From NCBI GenBank assembly GCA_916700875.1, contig CAKAKS010000039.1, forward strand, positions 10,283,544-10,347,543: a stretch of DNA of 64,000 nucleotides, read 5' to 3'. Position 1 is the stretch's first letter. Each line of letters opens with the position of its first letter. The position numbers and the translations under genes were made by a program. Positions 25,880 to 36,710 of this stretch are shown here, piece after piece. Below the pieces are notes generated by a model. It worked only from the letters and a program-made list of their open reading frames with translations. It was not told the DNA's origin and made no database searches. The stretch comes from Sebastes aleutianus (lineage: Eukaryota > Chordata > Actinopteri > Perciformes > Sebastidae).

Positions 25880-26330
25880 CTTCTGCACAAACCATGGATG
25901 TATTAAGAGAACTGGATACAGCGTTGGAGGCGGGGCCCCGTTCATTCCTATGACAGTTGCTCAGTGGCGCATGATGCCAAAATGGCTCGACTTCCGACTG
26001 GAAAAGTACCCGGATCATCCAGCGATCTTGCGCATCCATTGGGCCCATGGAACATACGCAATAGCGGTCACATGGCTCGGTCACGAGGTCCGAACGTCAC
26101 GGCTTGCGCTGTCATCACGGTCGGTTGATTCACCTCAATAAAAATTATCCACTGAGTTACAGACGTCTCTTTCCAAGTGTAAGTCTATGGGAAAAAGTAT
26201 TTTTTGACCCGATGGCATCACGTGACATACACGGAAGTTGTAGTACCGCTGTTTGGCCACTACGAAAATTGGCATCAACGACCGGCGCTCTTCCTCGGGG
26301 CTTGGTACACACCCGTACAGTACAACCATA
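25880..26330. repeat. Dispersed repeat, GC-rich
   Basis: It begins near CCATGGATGTATTAAGAGAA, a module also seen at 708 and 9768. Its GC content is higher than its surroundings, and overlapping open frames on both strands show no family resemblance. Borders are approximate. Confidence 0.45.
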
Positions 26331-26494
26331 CAGATTCACACAGTGTGAGCAAAAAGTGTCAGTTTCTGGCTGTGCAGACAGGATGATTAAAATGTGCCGT
26401 GTGAGTAAATACTGACACTACAGTAAACGTACAAGATCAATAAAAACACACCCAGTGTGTGCCCAGCTGTAAAGAGGATCCTTGTGTGTTTCAG

Positions 26495-26606
26495 GTGGGG
26501 GACTCAGGGGGACTTCACCACCACTCACCCTCTGCCCTCGGTCAAAGTGAAGCTGTTCACAGAGAGCACCGGGGTCCTGGCTCTGGAGGACAAGGAGCTG
26601 GGCCGG
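26495..26606 (+). CDS. cadps2: cadps2-like exon e, C2 domain middle
   Basis: One base completes Gln171, then 37 codons follow (172-208), WGTQGDFTTTHPLPSVKVKL to LALEDKELGR. This is one of the most conserved stretches of CAPS proteins. Acceptor is tgtttcag, donor GTGAGA, ending in phase 0. Open frames in other registers across this exon are shadows. Confidence 0.96.
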
Positions 26607-26819
26607 GTGAGAGTCCAACTGCACTGAACCACACACACAACACACAACAACACAACATGGGTTTGTTTATCTATGATCAGTCTCTTAAATACATTCAGGA
26701 ATTTAAATGGGATGCTTTCTGTAAAAAATTTTTTTAAAAAACGTATGATGTCTGGTCACAGCAACAAACCAAACCACAACTGAATTATATATCCAACAAC
26801 ATCTTACAGCTCATTATTA

Positions 26820-27060
26820 CACGTCTTTGTTAAATGCTCGATTCTGATTGGTCAGTCACGCCGTTCTACAGTCTGTTTTTTCTTTATAGCAGACCGTTTC
26901 TGTGTATAACAGACCGTTGCTATGGACGCAGTTCTGATCTCGGTACAGCTAGTGGATCATTATTGTGAAATAAACCCCTTCAAGGCGATGCAAGACCCGG
27001 GGTTTGTTTCACAACAATGACCAGCTCGCTGTACATTAGCCCTTACATATCACGCCATGA
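26820..27060. repeat. Dispersed repeat with imperfect inverted repeat
   Basis: Two 21-bp arms (26958-26978 and 26999-27019; CATTATTGTGAAATAAACCCC-type) pair with two mismatches around a 20-nt spacer. The surrounding sequence (TCTGATTGGTCAGTCACG, TAGCAGACCGTT) is a teleost repeat type I recognise. Confidence 0.5.
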
Positions 27061-27588
27061 GGGGTGGAAGTAACAAGAATTAATTGATAAAAATGGTCGC
27101 CCTATCAAAAAAAGAACACGCCCACTCAGTGAACCGCTCTACTCTCAACTTTTTCTCTTAATGTGGTTCTGATGTGCCAAAAGATGAAGTATTTGGTAAT
27201 TTGTGAAACCTAAACTAAAGTATAACTTCACAAGATGCTCCACGTTCCTCATTTTCACACAGGCGACACGCTGCTCTATTTCCCCTCTAACATAACACGT
27301 CAAATTGTTAAAATAATCGAAATCTCAGATTTATTTTTTGTCCCTCAATGTTGACCTAATACTCCGTCGTAATTTACACCCGTAGTTACCTCCTCAGGAG
27401 AAATAAACCACCAGTGCAGATTGGGGCCGTTAAATTACTGACTGATTCTGATTGGACGGTGACTGACGATGTCGGCCAAGTTCCGAAAGTTTCAGACGTC
27501 CTTCATGGTGTTGGAGATGTTAACATGAGTCACACACACACACACACACTGCAGCTGAATCACGATTGAGATGAAGGCAGACAGTTCA

Positions 27589-27591
<3 letters not shown>

Positions 27592-27648
<57 letters not shown>
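27592..27648. repeat. (GT)n microsatellite
   Basis: Near-perfect dinucleotide run of about 57 bp. A short (CA)n lies at 27533-27549, so the two could pair as a hairpin in single strand. Confidence 0.95.
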
Positions 27649-27649
<1 letters not shown>

Positions 27650-27931
27650 GCAGACAGTTGAAGGACACTGAAGACAAAACACAGTAAATGAAATGAGCTG
27701 CGGCTGCCAGTTGGCCGACTCTCTCAGCTCACAGCTGCTGTCTGACATGTTGTGATTATCAGAAGGTAAAATACAACAGAACCAGGAATTTGCCAACATG
27801 TGATTTTGGGGGAATGAAAAGAGGTGGATTTCCACTTCCTCCTGTAAATTCTGTCCATTTCCACCACTAATAACCCCATTATATCAAAACATGTGTCTTG
27901 TGGGAGAAACTGATTGACCGATCCTAAACAC

Positions 27932-28080
27932 TAGGGATGGGAATCACCAGAGGCTCCACGATACGATCTTATCATGATACGATCTTATTGTGATTTTAAA
28001 CATTTTGTGATACGCTGAGTATTGTGATAAAATATTTTGTGATATATTACCCTTTTTCAACTGGAAATTATGCAGTTTGT
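27932..28080. mobile_element. Short repeat fragment with TAGGGATGGGAA end
   Basis: It starts TAGGGATGGGAATCACC and contains repeated GATACGATCTTAT motifs. The end resembles families A-C (TAGGG...), and no right end is visible before a family A fragment begins. Confidence 0.45.
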
Positions 28081-28107
28081 CAACATTTGCTTTATCTAAT
28101 AAGATGC

Positions 28108-28222
28108 AGTTTTCATTTACATATCTTGAGGTCAGAGGTCAAGGGACCCCTTTGAAAATGGCTGTGAGTTTTGCGTAAATTTGGAGCGTTATTTAGCGAT
28201 CTTCCTGACAAGCTAACATGAC
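28108..28222 (-). mobile_element. Family A fragment close to exon f
   Basis: It matches the reverse of the family centre (CATATCTTGAGGTCAGAGG to CAAGCTAACATGAC) and carries an intact AGGTCAGAGGTCA at 28129-28141. It ends about 40 bp before exon f, so it may include the branch-point region. Confidence 0.65.
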
Positions 28223-28262
28223 CAATCCCTGCCCTCCTCTGTACCCCGCCCTCCCCCCTCAG

Positions 28263-28402
28263 GTGGTCATGAATCCAACCACCAACGGGCCAAAGCAGGC
28301 CGAGTTCCACCGGATGGTCGTCCCCAAGAACAGCCAAGACACAGAGCTGAAGATCAAACTGGCCGTCCGCATGGACAAACCCCCCAACATGAAGCACAGC
28401 GG
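28263..28402 (+). CDS. cadps2: cadps2-like exon f, C2 end and start of PH domain
   Basis: The exon has 46 codons plus two bases (209-254 and part of 255). It covers VVMNPTTNGPKQAEFHRMVV, then PKNSQDTELKIKLAVRMDKP and NMKHSG. It closes C2 and opens the PH domain at MKHSGYLY. RMVVPKNSQD is one of the blocks that leads me to CADPS2 over CADPS. The acceptor is a C-rich tract ending cccccctcag; donor GTGAGT. A family A transposon fragment ends only about 40 bp upstream of the exon. Confidence 0.95.
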
Positions 28403-28457
28403 GTGAGTCTGCAGGGTTAGGGTTAGTCTGTTTAAATCCAAGACAAATGAAAGTTAA

Positions 28458-29169
28458 AGGTCTCATATTATTCTCATTTCCAGGTTCATAGACGTATTTT
28501 AATGTTCTACTAGAACATGTTTACCACAATCAAAGCTAGCCGCGTTAGCCGCGCAACATGCCAAATAAACAGGCAAAAACTAAAACAACATAAACATGAC
28601 AAACTTACAGCTTCCAAGTTTGAAGGTGGGTCCCAGACAACCGGTACGGATCCATCCAGAGCTTCAGTTTGAAGTGAATCCTGCTGTGCACTGACCCCTT
28701 ATGTTTTACTGTTGCTGTGAGGACAGTTCAGTCAAAAATCACCTAAAACGCCTAAAACATAAAGTGAATCCACTGGGTCTCCACATCCACAGACGATGGG
28801 GGTACATGAAGACTTTTCTACTGGTTCTTGCAGACAGTAATAGAACTAGTAGCATGCTTCGCTTGGCCTGTTAGCAGGTCCGTGATTATAGCGAGGAAAT
28901 CAACGGCGGACAGCAAGAGATTCAATAGCGTCTCCGTATGCGGGGTCAACTAGCTAGAGGTTGTTCTAGCAGTCCATGAAAAAGTCTTTGACGTCAACAA
29001 CATGAGGAAGTTCTGATCAGCGTTTTATCAGACCCATTTTCTGAGAGCTGGAGCAGGAGAAAAAGAGAGTATGGTCTTCTCTGACACTATGGTGGTCTGT
29101 AGACACATCGGGGACAGATATTGATGTTTAAAAGACATAGAAAAGTGCATTTTGCATAATAGGTGACAT
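28458..29169. mobile_element. Candidate piggyBac-like short element flanked by TTAA
   Basis: TTAA (28454-28457) precedes AGGTCTCATATTAT and TTAA (29170-29173) follows ATAATAGGTGACAT. The ends are inverted copies at about 11 of 14 positions. The 712-bp size and TTAA duplications fit a non-autonomous piggyBac-type element, but TTAA is common in AT-rich DNA. Confidence 0.45.
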
Positions 29170-30689
29170 TTAAAAATCATTTATCATTTGTCTGCAGGAT
29201 AGAGTTGTTAATGTTACCGTTTTCATTCTCTATCTTATACATCCAAACACGTCTGAAAACACAATAGACCAGGTCTGCTTCTTTTTCACTCCTCTGTTTG
29301 TCTTCTGCTTCATAGTTTAATAAACCTTTGAAATAACTTTAACATTCCTCCTGCTGTCATTGAGTTAATATCAATTTATTTATGAATAAGTGAAGGACAG
29401 CTTAACACATGAAGTCAGTTTCCTCCCAGAGCAATTTCTTAATATGACAGATGACACAACACCTGAGTTATTTGGTTAATTATTTTGAGGGTTTTTATGT
29501 AAGTTGTGTTATCATTGTGTGATGATGCCGAGCAGACATCTATTCCTTCGACTGCGTTGCCACTTGACAAAATAACGCGGAATGAGTTCAAATCCAACTT
29601 CTTTGGAGAACGAAAAAAGAAATGCAGGCTGACAGCTTTATCTGCTGGTGAAATAAAAGAAGCAGAAACAGTCTGAGCTCAATGTGAGGATGTGATCACA
29701 TGATGGTGACATGATAACTCTGTTAGTCATACTGAATTAATATACATCTGAAACAGGACATGATGCTGCATTATTAACACTATATAAGCCATAATTACAG
29801 TTACAATTAAGATGTAAATTATGCACTTTTTAAGTGTGTTTGTGATAGTTTAACAGCTATTATTAAAAGTCAACACTGAAAGGTTTATTTATTAGAGATG
29901 AATAGATTTTATAGATTTAACTTCTCATCAGACGGATAAATGTTGATTTGAGTCACAGCTGAACTCAAACATGTCCATCATCCATCAGAGGTTTTCAGCC
30001 TCAGTTTTATTAGGAGATCGTTTGATCTAATAATTATTTAATTCGATTTCAGAGTGTTGATTGATTTAGTGATCCAGCTGTACATCCACTCACTATCTAA
30101 ACTGAAAGCATCAGTGCTTTCACTCACGCCCATACTGATTTTACATCAGTAACATTTGCAAATAATAATCTACAAATAACACTATAATAATAATCTACAA
30201 TTATTATATTAATTATTGAAAAAAATATCAATTTAAAACAGATTTTGTTATTGTTATGTTATGTATGTAAGTATGTAAGTTATGGTTTTAAAAAAAAAGC
30301 ACACTTGTGTTATTAGGGAAGGGGAAAAAGGGATAAAATAGAATAAAGAATTTAAAATTAAAACAAATTTTGAACATTTTTTTTTCAATATGTTGTCTCA
30401 GATTTAAACCTATTGTGGCAGGGTGTCTGTGGTGCAGATCTTACTTTCTGCCACAAGATGGCAGCAAAACATAATTTAAAACCCCACAAATATGATGAGG
30501 AAATGTGCGTGCATGCGTGTGTGCTTGTCTCTGTAGTGATTGTGTTTATTTTGACAGCTGACATGTCAACACTTTGATCTTTTACTTCACAGTTTGAGGT
30601 TTTGAGTTTTAAAAAGCCGGAATGTCAGTGACTCAGAGAGATCAGCAGTGTTAAAAATCACGTTTAGGTTCGATACACAACTCACAGAT

Positions 30690-31060
30690 TCTTAAAGGGG
30701 AACATCACCTAAATTAATAATTCCTATATGATATTTCCATGGCCTAGTTAAGTTCAATTAATATTTGTGAACATGAGCTACTCTCTCTCAAAGCCAGAAA
30801 CCAGAGAGGTAAGCCTCCTTTACTCAGAACATTTCTCCCCATTCATTGTCTATGGAGCAGTTTCCCTGCTTCACACTTGATGACATCACAAGTTTGAGAT
30901 TAGGCACTATAGTTTTTTGATTTGGGAGAGAGTTGTTCATGTTTTCTAATATTTTTGGCCCATTTGTTTTTAAAGGACCTATGTGTAAAATTTCAGGAGA
31001 TCTATTGGCAGATATGGAATATAATATTAACAAAGTATCTATCTATTTATATCTAGATAG
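30690..31060. repeat. Two adjacent dispersed repeat fragments
   Basis: One begins CTTAAAGGGGAACATCACC. The second contains ATCTATTGGCAGATATGGAA, whose core ATCTATTGGCAG also occurs at 46849 after a similar AAAGGACC...TGTGT block. Confidence 0.5.
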
Positions 31061-32644
31061 GGAGGATTGTTTCAACAGTAGCCCAGAATGGACAAACCAA
31101 ACACTGGCTCTAGATAGACACACTGTAGAAACTTGGCCGACTGACCCCGGCCCTGTCGGCTTGGTGTGTCAGGGTCTTAAGACGAGAGGATGTACTAACT
31201 GAGAAATGATCAGACGTTTCCTCCTCAGTTTTCCTTCCTGACTTTCCTTTTGGTCCTAACAGCCTATAGTGCAGGAGCACTCACACTCTGTTACTATAAT
31301 GATCAGTGTGGGAGTCAGACAGCTCTGATAACACACTGACTGATGTAAAGACTGAAGACAGGATGCAGATTTGGTGCTGTTTTCAAACTCTCCACAAGGG
31401 GTCAGTGTTAGTCTCCAAGTGAGTCCAGCTCTTCTCTGCTTTACATCCAGCTCTTATTCATGTGTTTACGCTGTCATTTCTGATTTATTAAAGACACAAT
31501 CAGTGATCCACCTGCTGAAAGGTGTCATCCTATGTTTATTTATTCATTATATTTCCCTCTATTCAGGTTATTTGATGCTGTTTTCACTGTGAATCTTTGA
31601 TCCAAAGACTAACTTAGGGCAACTGTTGCCCTGTGTTAGTCATTTCTGATAAAATAAAAATTCCACATATTTCAAGATTAACAAAATGACTCCTCTCACG
31701 GCGAAGAAATAAATTCCAACTGACGCAGGAATGTGTGCTGCTTAAAGTAAAGAAAAAGAGAACAAATAGAAAATGTTTCGTTCAAAATTATTTTACATTT
31801 GTATTATTTATGGGTTCAGACCTGAACACCTTTAAAAGGCCGAAAGATGCAAGAAGACTTTTGACTTTCAGTGTGGAAAAAGAGAACAAACAGGGAAACG
31901 TTTTGGTTCACAGACGGATCGTCTAACATGTTTGATGTTTTCTAAAGAAATGTTTCACATGTTCAATGCGAGCAGCAGTGCGGTTCGTCACTGAGGGGAA
32001 CTGGAGAACTTCACACATTTATTTCTGCTGCGATCATTTAACACGTCATTGTTTTCTGCAGAAAATCTTTAGTTCCGATCGTGTTTTTGAGCTCAGAGGA
32101 AGTCACATCTGTGTTTTACTTGTTGCTCGTATTGAACACTTGATCTCACTGTGATCAAAATGGGAAAAAAAATGCAGTTTATAATTTATGATTTTATGGT
32201 CTTTTATGGAAGCACAACACAACAGCATCTTTTTAATAAATAGATGAATTAATAGGTAGGTTTGCTTTCAGGAGCAGGGGGAGGGGACACAGTGAAATTG
32301 ATGATTCTTCATCCAAAAAGCCTCATTAATTAGAAAAAAAATGAATTTATGTAAAAGCAAATAACTCATTATAATGGAATAGTTAGTGTGCCCTCCTTCA
32401 CCAGTGGAAATGAGTCACTTGCTATAATCATATCTTCTTAAAAGAAATTAAAAATATCTGCCAATGTTGTGAGACTATGACGTTTTGACAAAAAGAAAAT
32501 CGGGGTAAAATATGCTCTTTAAAAAAATAATATTTGGTGGAAATTCTAAATATGTTGACCTTTTTAGTGGAATATTTCTGCTGGTGCAACTGTGCAGAAA
32601 CCCTCCTTTCTTCAAGTGATTTAAGTCGTTATTAATGTGCAAAT

Positions 32645-32685
32645 ATATATATATATATGCAGTATTTATATATATATATATATGT
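32645..32685. repeat. (AT)n palindromic tracts
   Basis: Two TATATA runs are separated by GCAGTATT and can form a cruciform. Confidence 0.8.
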
Positions 32686-33959
32686 TTTTTTATTTAAACT
32701 AGCGACATAATGGGCTGATGAGATTTGTACATCTACAAAAACGATAACCTTGAATTTATATTCAGTAACATTCTGCAGATGTCACTGCAAAAAAAATCAT
32801 CTATACTCAAAGTTATTTAACCTCTTTTTCTTATAAAATAGTAAAAATGCCTAAAATGGGTGAAATTATTTGATATTACAGGAGAAAGAACTGCTTTTTG
32901 ATGTTTGAACATAAAACGTAGTGGAAATAATTTTAAGATAATAAAAAAAAAAATCTATGAAACAATTCTTTCAGGTCATTTACTCTGTTATTTTTTTTTT
33001 TATTATTATTATAAAAAATCACCAAAATCTTCAACCAGTCCGTGTAGTGAGGTTATTTTTCCACACAAATCAATGCGTCTGATTATTTTTTAACCCCATA
33101 GACAGTTCTTAAAGGGAAACTGTAGTTTTTCTTGTTTTAATAAAACAAGTCCAGTGTCTCATCACTCTTTAAAAAGCCCTTAAAGTGTGAATATCCAGCT
33201 AAATGACCAGTTAAAGATGGATGGTGAGGACTGTTAAATGCCTGCAGTGAACTCTTTGGAGTCTGCAGTCCATCACCACGGCGTCGTGCGGGTGAATGGA
33301 TGTCTGAAACCCGGCAGGAGGACGGACGGCCAAATCATTTTCACAAGTGGCCGGCGAGCGGTGCCACATGTTAACCCGGAGCCGTGCAGAATGGCCCAGA
33401 TTCTCCGTCCAGACGTGCCGCGGCCTTGACTGGAGGCCTTTTCTTTAAGGGCGGGCAGCAGGGCTGAAGAAAGAGGTCTCGCCATCGATTGATTTTCCTC
33501 ACTTGCACTTGCCTGTATCCCACGCTTCAGGAGGCCCGGGAGCAGCCATTGATTGAGAGGCCACGCTGGTCATTCTTCCATTTTCCTCAAGACTTCTTCA
33601 ATGAGCGTCTGTCTGTGTCACGGCCTCTCTCAGCTCAGTACTCATTACATTCTCCTTTCTCTCTCACACTGGGGGAGGAGATGAATGTGTTAATAATTGT
33701 TCACGTAATGTGTTATAATACATTGTGATGGAAAGATGTACTTTTAATGCATCAAGGAGCTGTTTTTTTTTTTTTTTTTTGCATTCAATGATCTACATCA
33801 ACATCACATGTCAGAAGTCTTCTTCAAATCTCCAAAGTCCCATCAAATGTAGAGAAATGGATCCTGCAAATTATTATTTTTGTGCTCAAATATATTATTT
33901 GTTGTTTGTATCCTCAGTGTTAAAGTGTCACCTTCATGGCCACACAAAGGACTGCATTT

Positions 33960-34165
33960 ATTTTCATTATCGGTTCATCTGTTGATCATTTCTTTGATTT
34001 ACTAATTCATCTTTTTTCTAATGTATCAGTAAATAGTGAAATATGTCATCCGAGTCGACGTCTTCAAATGTCTTGTTTTGTCCAACCAACAGTTCAGCAC
34101 CCAAACATATTTAGTTAGCAGCGGAGGAAAGCAGCAAATCCTCACACTAGAGAAATATCTGGTTT
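33960..34165. repeat. Dispersed repeat shared with 56204-56400
   Basis: Both loci contain ACGTCTTCAAAT-like and GCAGCAAATCCTC motifs in the same order. The type is common in teleost introns as I recall. Confidence 0.5.
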
Positions 34166-34214
34166 ATTTTTTTATTTTTTTTGTGATCAAATTTGATTGA
34201 TTTTAAGGATATGA

Positions 34215-34425
34215 ATTGGAAATTATTAACAAAGAATTACATAATTTAAAACAAAACCTTAATTGAATAACAAAAAAATAAGCATCATCATCCCAAAAAT
34301 GTGTTTTATTAAAATAGAATTAATTATGATATCTGATTCATCTATGGCTTAAATAATTGTAAAAACTCCTGATGTTGTTTATATTGTGTTTCAGGTACCT
34401 GTACGAGTCTGGAAACTCTGGAAAT
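34215..34425 (+). pseudogene. Decayed tandem duplicate of exon g acceptor region
   Basis: GTTGTTTATATTGTGTTTCAG then GTACCTGTACG at about 34375-34405 is repeated exactly 194 bp downstream at the true exon g. The decoy keeps a full AG acceptor (34394). Spliced from exon f it would read GYLYESGNSGNY then a stop at 34429-34431. Intron sequence upstream of the acceptor is duplicated too, and the second copy has gained an (AAT)n tract. Confidence 0.8.
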
Positions 34426-34472
34426 TATTAACAGATTATTACATAATTTATAAAAACACCTTAATTGTAATA

Positions 34473-34516
34473 ATAATAATAATAATAATAATATATTTAA
34501 TAATAATAATAATATA
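34473..34516. repeat. (AAT)n microsatellite
   Basis: AAT repeat lying inside the second copy of the duplicated intron segment. Confidence 0.85.
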
Positions 34517-34588
34517 TGTATAATATCTGGTTTATTAATGAGTTAAATAATTGTTAAAACTCCTGATGTTGTTTATATTGTGTTTCAG

Positions 34589-34655
34589 GTACCTGTACGC
34601 TGTGGGACAGAGAGTCTGGAAACGCTGGAAAAAAAGATATTTTGTTCTTGTTCAG
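34589..34655 (+). CDS. cadps2: cadps2-like exon g, PH domain basic strand
   Basis: One base completes Gly255, then 22 codons follow (256-277), YLYAVGQRVWKRWKKRYFVLVQ in two pieces (YLYAVGQRVW, KRWKKRYFVLVQ). The Lys/Arg cluster lies in the first strands of the PH domain, where acidic phosphoinositides are bound in this family. Acceptor is tgtgtttcag, donor GTAAGA, ending in phase 0. It is only 67 bp long. A decayed tandem copy of its acceptor and 5' part lies 194 bp upstream. Confidence 0.95.
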
Positions 34656-34689
34656 GTAAGAAACCGACGAGACTGAGATCAGATGATGT

Positions 34690-35140
34690 GTAAAGGTTCA
34701 AGGTTCTTTATTTGTCATTTCTCAATTCCAGCAAAGCAGTCATTGGCAATACAAATCTTTGGTTTCAGGTTCATTCAACAATGCTAATAATATATGTATA
34801 TATAAAAGGAGAAATCACACAAGTAAACGTAAAAGCAAAATGATAATCTAAGGCATAAAATAGTGCAGTTAAAATAAATGGAAAATAGAAAATAGAAATG
34901 TAAATTTGTAATTTAGTTGAAGATGAGAAAACTGAATGTAAACAGGATGTAGTATGTATATGCATGATGAGAAGTAATATATGTACACAGAGTTGAAAAC
35001 AGGGATGAAGTATGTATGTGAATAATAATATATATATCCAGAGGTGTAACAGTTTGTCCCACACAGCAGCTGGCAGAACAGTTTGTGGCTGGGTGGGTGA
35101 TCTGTGATTTTGTCTTCGGATCAGAGCAGCACTGCAGGAA
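34690..35140 (-). mobile_element. LINE 3'-tail-like repeat, reverse orientation
   Basis: GTTCAAGGTTCTTTATTTGT at the left is, in reverse, the ACAAATAAAGAACCTTGAAC tail common at 3' ends of fish LINEs. The rest (to GTGGCTGGGTGGGTGATCTG) lacks a long frame and may be 3' UTR. The clade is not determined. Confidence 0.45.
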
Positions 35141-35221
35141 AAAGAAAGTTAAAGCTTTAATAGGCAGAATAATTTTGGCATCATTGGGCAAAGATTCCAT
35201 AATAACTTCCAAGTGTTCTGA

Positions 35222-35770
35222 GAGATAAATAGACTGCTGCACCTCCTCGTGGCTCTGTTTTCAGGCTTTAAAAAATGTAGCCCATGACAGGAGACTTTGA
35301 CCAATCACAGGTCATTTCAGAGAGAGAGCGTTCCTATTGGCTGTGCTCCGGCTGGTGGGCGATGCTTGGTATTTCCTCAACTGATCTCAACATGGATACC
35401 GGGTCACAAACTTTCTAATTTTACAGCTAAACAGTACACTACAAGATGTTTCTGAAGACATTTGAGGAGAGAAATAGGCATTACAGTAACACAATATTGA
35501 TTCATATCTGTCTAGTTTGACCGTTTGATCGGAGTTGGTGAGTGATTGACAGCTGCCCAGAGACGGCAGGCTCCAGATTGGCTCCGATTGGTTGTTTTTC
35601 TCCGGTCTGTAAAATCTCGCAGATGCCATTAAGAGCATCGGAGGACACAGAGGCACATGATATATCTTTCAGATTACCTGTCTCATGCACTACTCTCAGG
35701 ATATAGTAACCGCTTTATAAAAATAACTTTTATTAATCATATTTGCTCCATTTCTACCCACTGCTGCTTT
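35222..35770. repeat. Dispersed repeat
   Basis: CACCTCCTCGTGGCTCTG, GATTGGTTGTTTTTCTCCGG and a CCCACTGCTGCTTTAA end are motifs I recognise from a frequent teleost intronic repeat. No second copy lies in this window. Confidence 0.4.
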
Positions 35771-36437
35771 AAGTTACATCTGAAATAAATCTACAGCAAC
35801 TGTTTGACATTAATAAACTGTTAGAAAAGATCAAACAGGGTTTTAATTGATCCAGAATCTGTGAAAATATGAAAACACTCAAATAACAGAACCTAAAGCC
35901 TTCATAGAAAACGTGTCCTCACACTTTGGTGTTTCTCTTTCAAAAACATACTTTTTTTTGCAGAGTTAAAAAAAAAAAAAAAATTTTAAATTGTTTATTA
36001 AAGAGAATCATCTAATTTCAGTCGCTTTACGTGAAAGTTTTTTTTTTACACCTTGTCTGAGCACAACAGTCGTGCTGAAGCAAAGTTAATTAAGTTTTGG
36101 TCTCTTCGGTTCTCATTTACACTTTTTTCTCTTTAGCTTTTAAAGTATTTTACTTTCTGAGCACTCAGTGATCACTCAGGATCTGTGAGGGCAAGGGCAG
36201 ACATTTAAATTCAGATTTAATCTTTTCTTTTTGTCTGTTTACCTCTCTGCTCCAGATTGAACATTGCCTTTAAAGGCAACAAAAGATAGATTGAGTATCT
36301 TTTATGTTTTATTGATTGTGACTGAGGGGGGGGGTGATGCTTGATTGAGTGTTTGACAACATTTATAAAATCCTGATGGTGTGAAAAACATTCTGCTGTC
36401 CATTCTATCAAATCAAGCTCTTATCTGTGGTTCATCA

Positions 36438-36438
<1 letters not shown>

Positions 36439-36489
<51 letters not shown>

Positions 36490-36537
36490 GTGTGTGTATG
36501 TGTGTGTGTGTATGTGTGTGTGTGTGTGTGTGTGTGT
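36439..36537 (+). repeat. (TG)n array forming exon h's upstream splice region
   Basis: An interrupted TG array of about 99 bp (a few TATG and TGCG steps) stops 11 nt before exon h. Only TTTGTTCTGCAG separates it from the exon, so the usual pyrimidine tract is mostly replaced by TG repeats. Confidence 0.9.
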
Positions 36538-36548
36538 TTGTTCTGCAG

Positions 36549-36657
36549 GTGAGTCAGTACACGTTCGCCATGTGCAGCTACAGAGAGAAGAAGGCCGAGC
36601 CTCAGGAGCTGATGCAGCTGGAGGGCTACACGGTGGACTACTGCGACCCTCAGCCAG
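36549..36657 (+). CDS. cadps2: cadps2-like exon h, PH domain
   Basis: The exon has 36 codons plus one base (278-313 and part of 314): VSQYTFAMCSYREKKAEPQE, then LMQLEGYTVDYCDPQP. It starts right after the ttctgcag acceptor, which is preceded by a long (TG)n array instead of a normal pyrimidine tract. The donor GTAGCT is weak. The next exon completes Gly314, giving PQPGLQGGR. Confidence 0.95.
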
Positions 36658-36710
36658 GTAGCTGATCACACCTGAGCGGTCTCACTGACAAGGTCATCAC
36701 TCAGGGCTTC

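Larger units (their letters stand above)
18810..26494 (+). other. Intron 4 (7.7 kb)
   Basis: It holds a family B element with target duplication (19159-19624), an A/B junction (20978-21600), a further family B fragment (23740-24248), a (CA)n (24640-24685) and a repeat at 25880-26330. The segment 22380-22620 is TE-poor and rich in TAAT-type motifs. Between 19640 and 20970 and between 22650 and 23700 I see no named feature. Confidence 0.85.
26607..28262 (+). other. Intron 5
   Basis: It contains a dispersed repeat with a long imperfect hairpin (about 26820-27060), (CA)n and (GT)n arrays at 27533-27549 and 27592-27648, a repeat fragment starting TAGGGATGGGAA at 27932 and a family A fragment reaching within about 40 bp of exon f. 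Confidence 0.85.
28403..34588 (+). other. Intron 6 (6.2 kb)
   Basis: It holds a TTAA-flanked element candidate (28458-29169), dispersed repeats at 30690-31060, an (AT)n palindrome near 32645-32685, a GC-rich patch (33238-33480), a repeat at 33960-34165 and the tandem duplication of the exon g acceptor region. The segment 29180-30690 is AT-rich without a recognisable feature. Confidence 0.85.
34656..36548 (+). other. Intron 7
   Basis: It contains a LINE-tail-like repeat (34690-35140), a dispersed repeat (about 35222-35770) and ends in the (TG)n array at 36439-36537. Poly-A and poly-T runs occur near 35968-36050. No exon was recognised. Confidence 0.85.
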
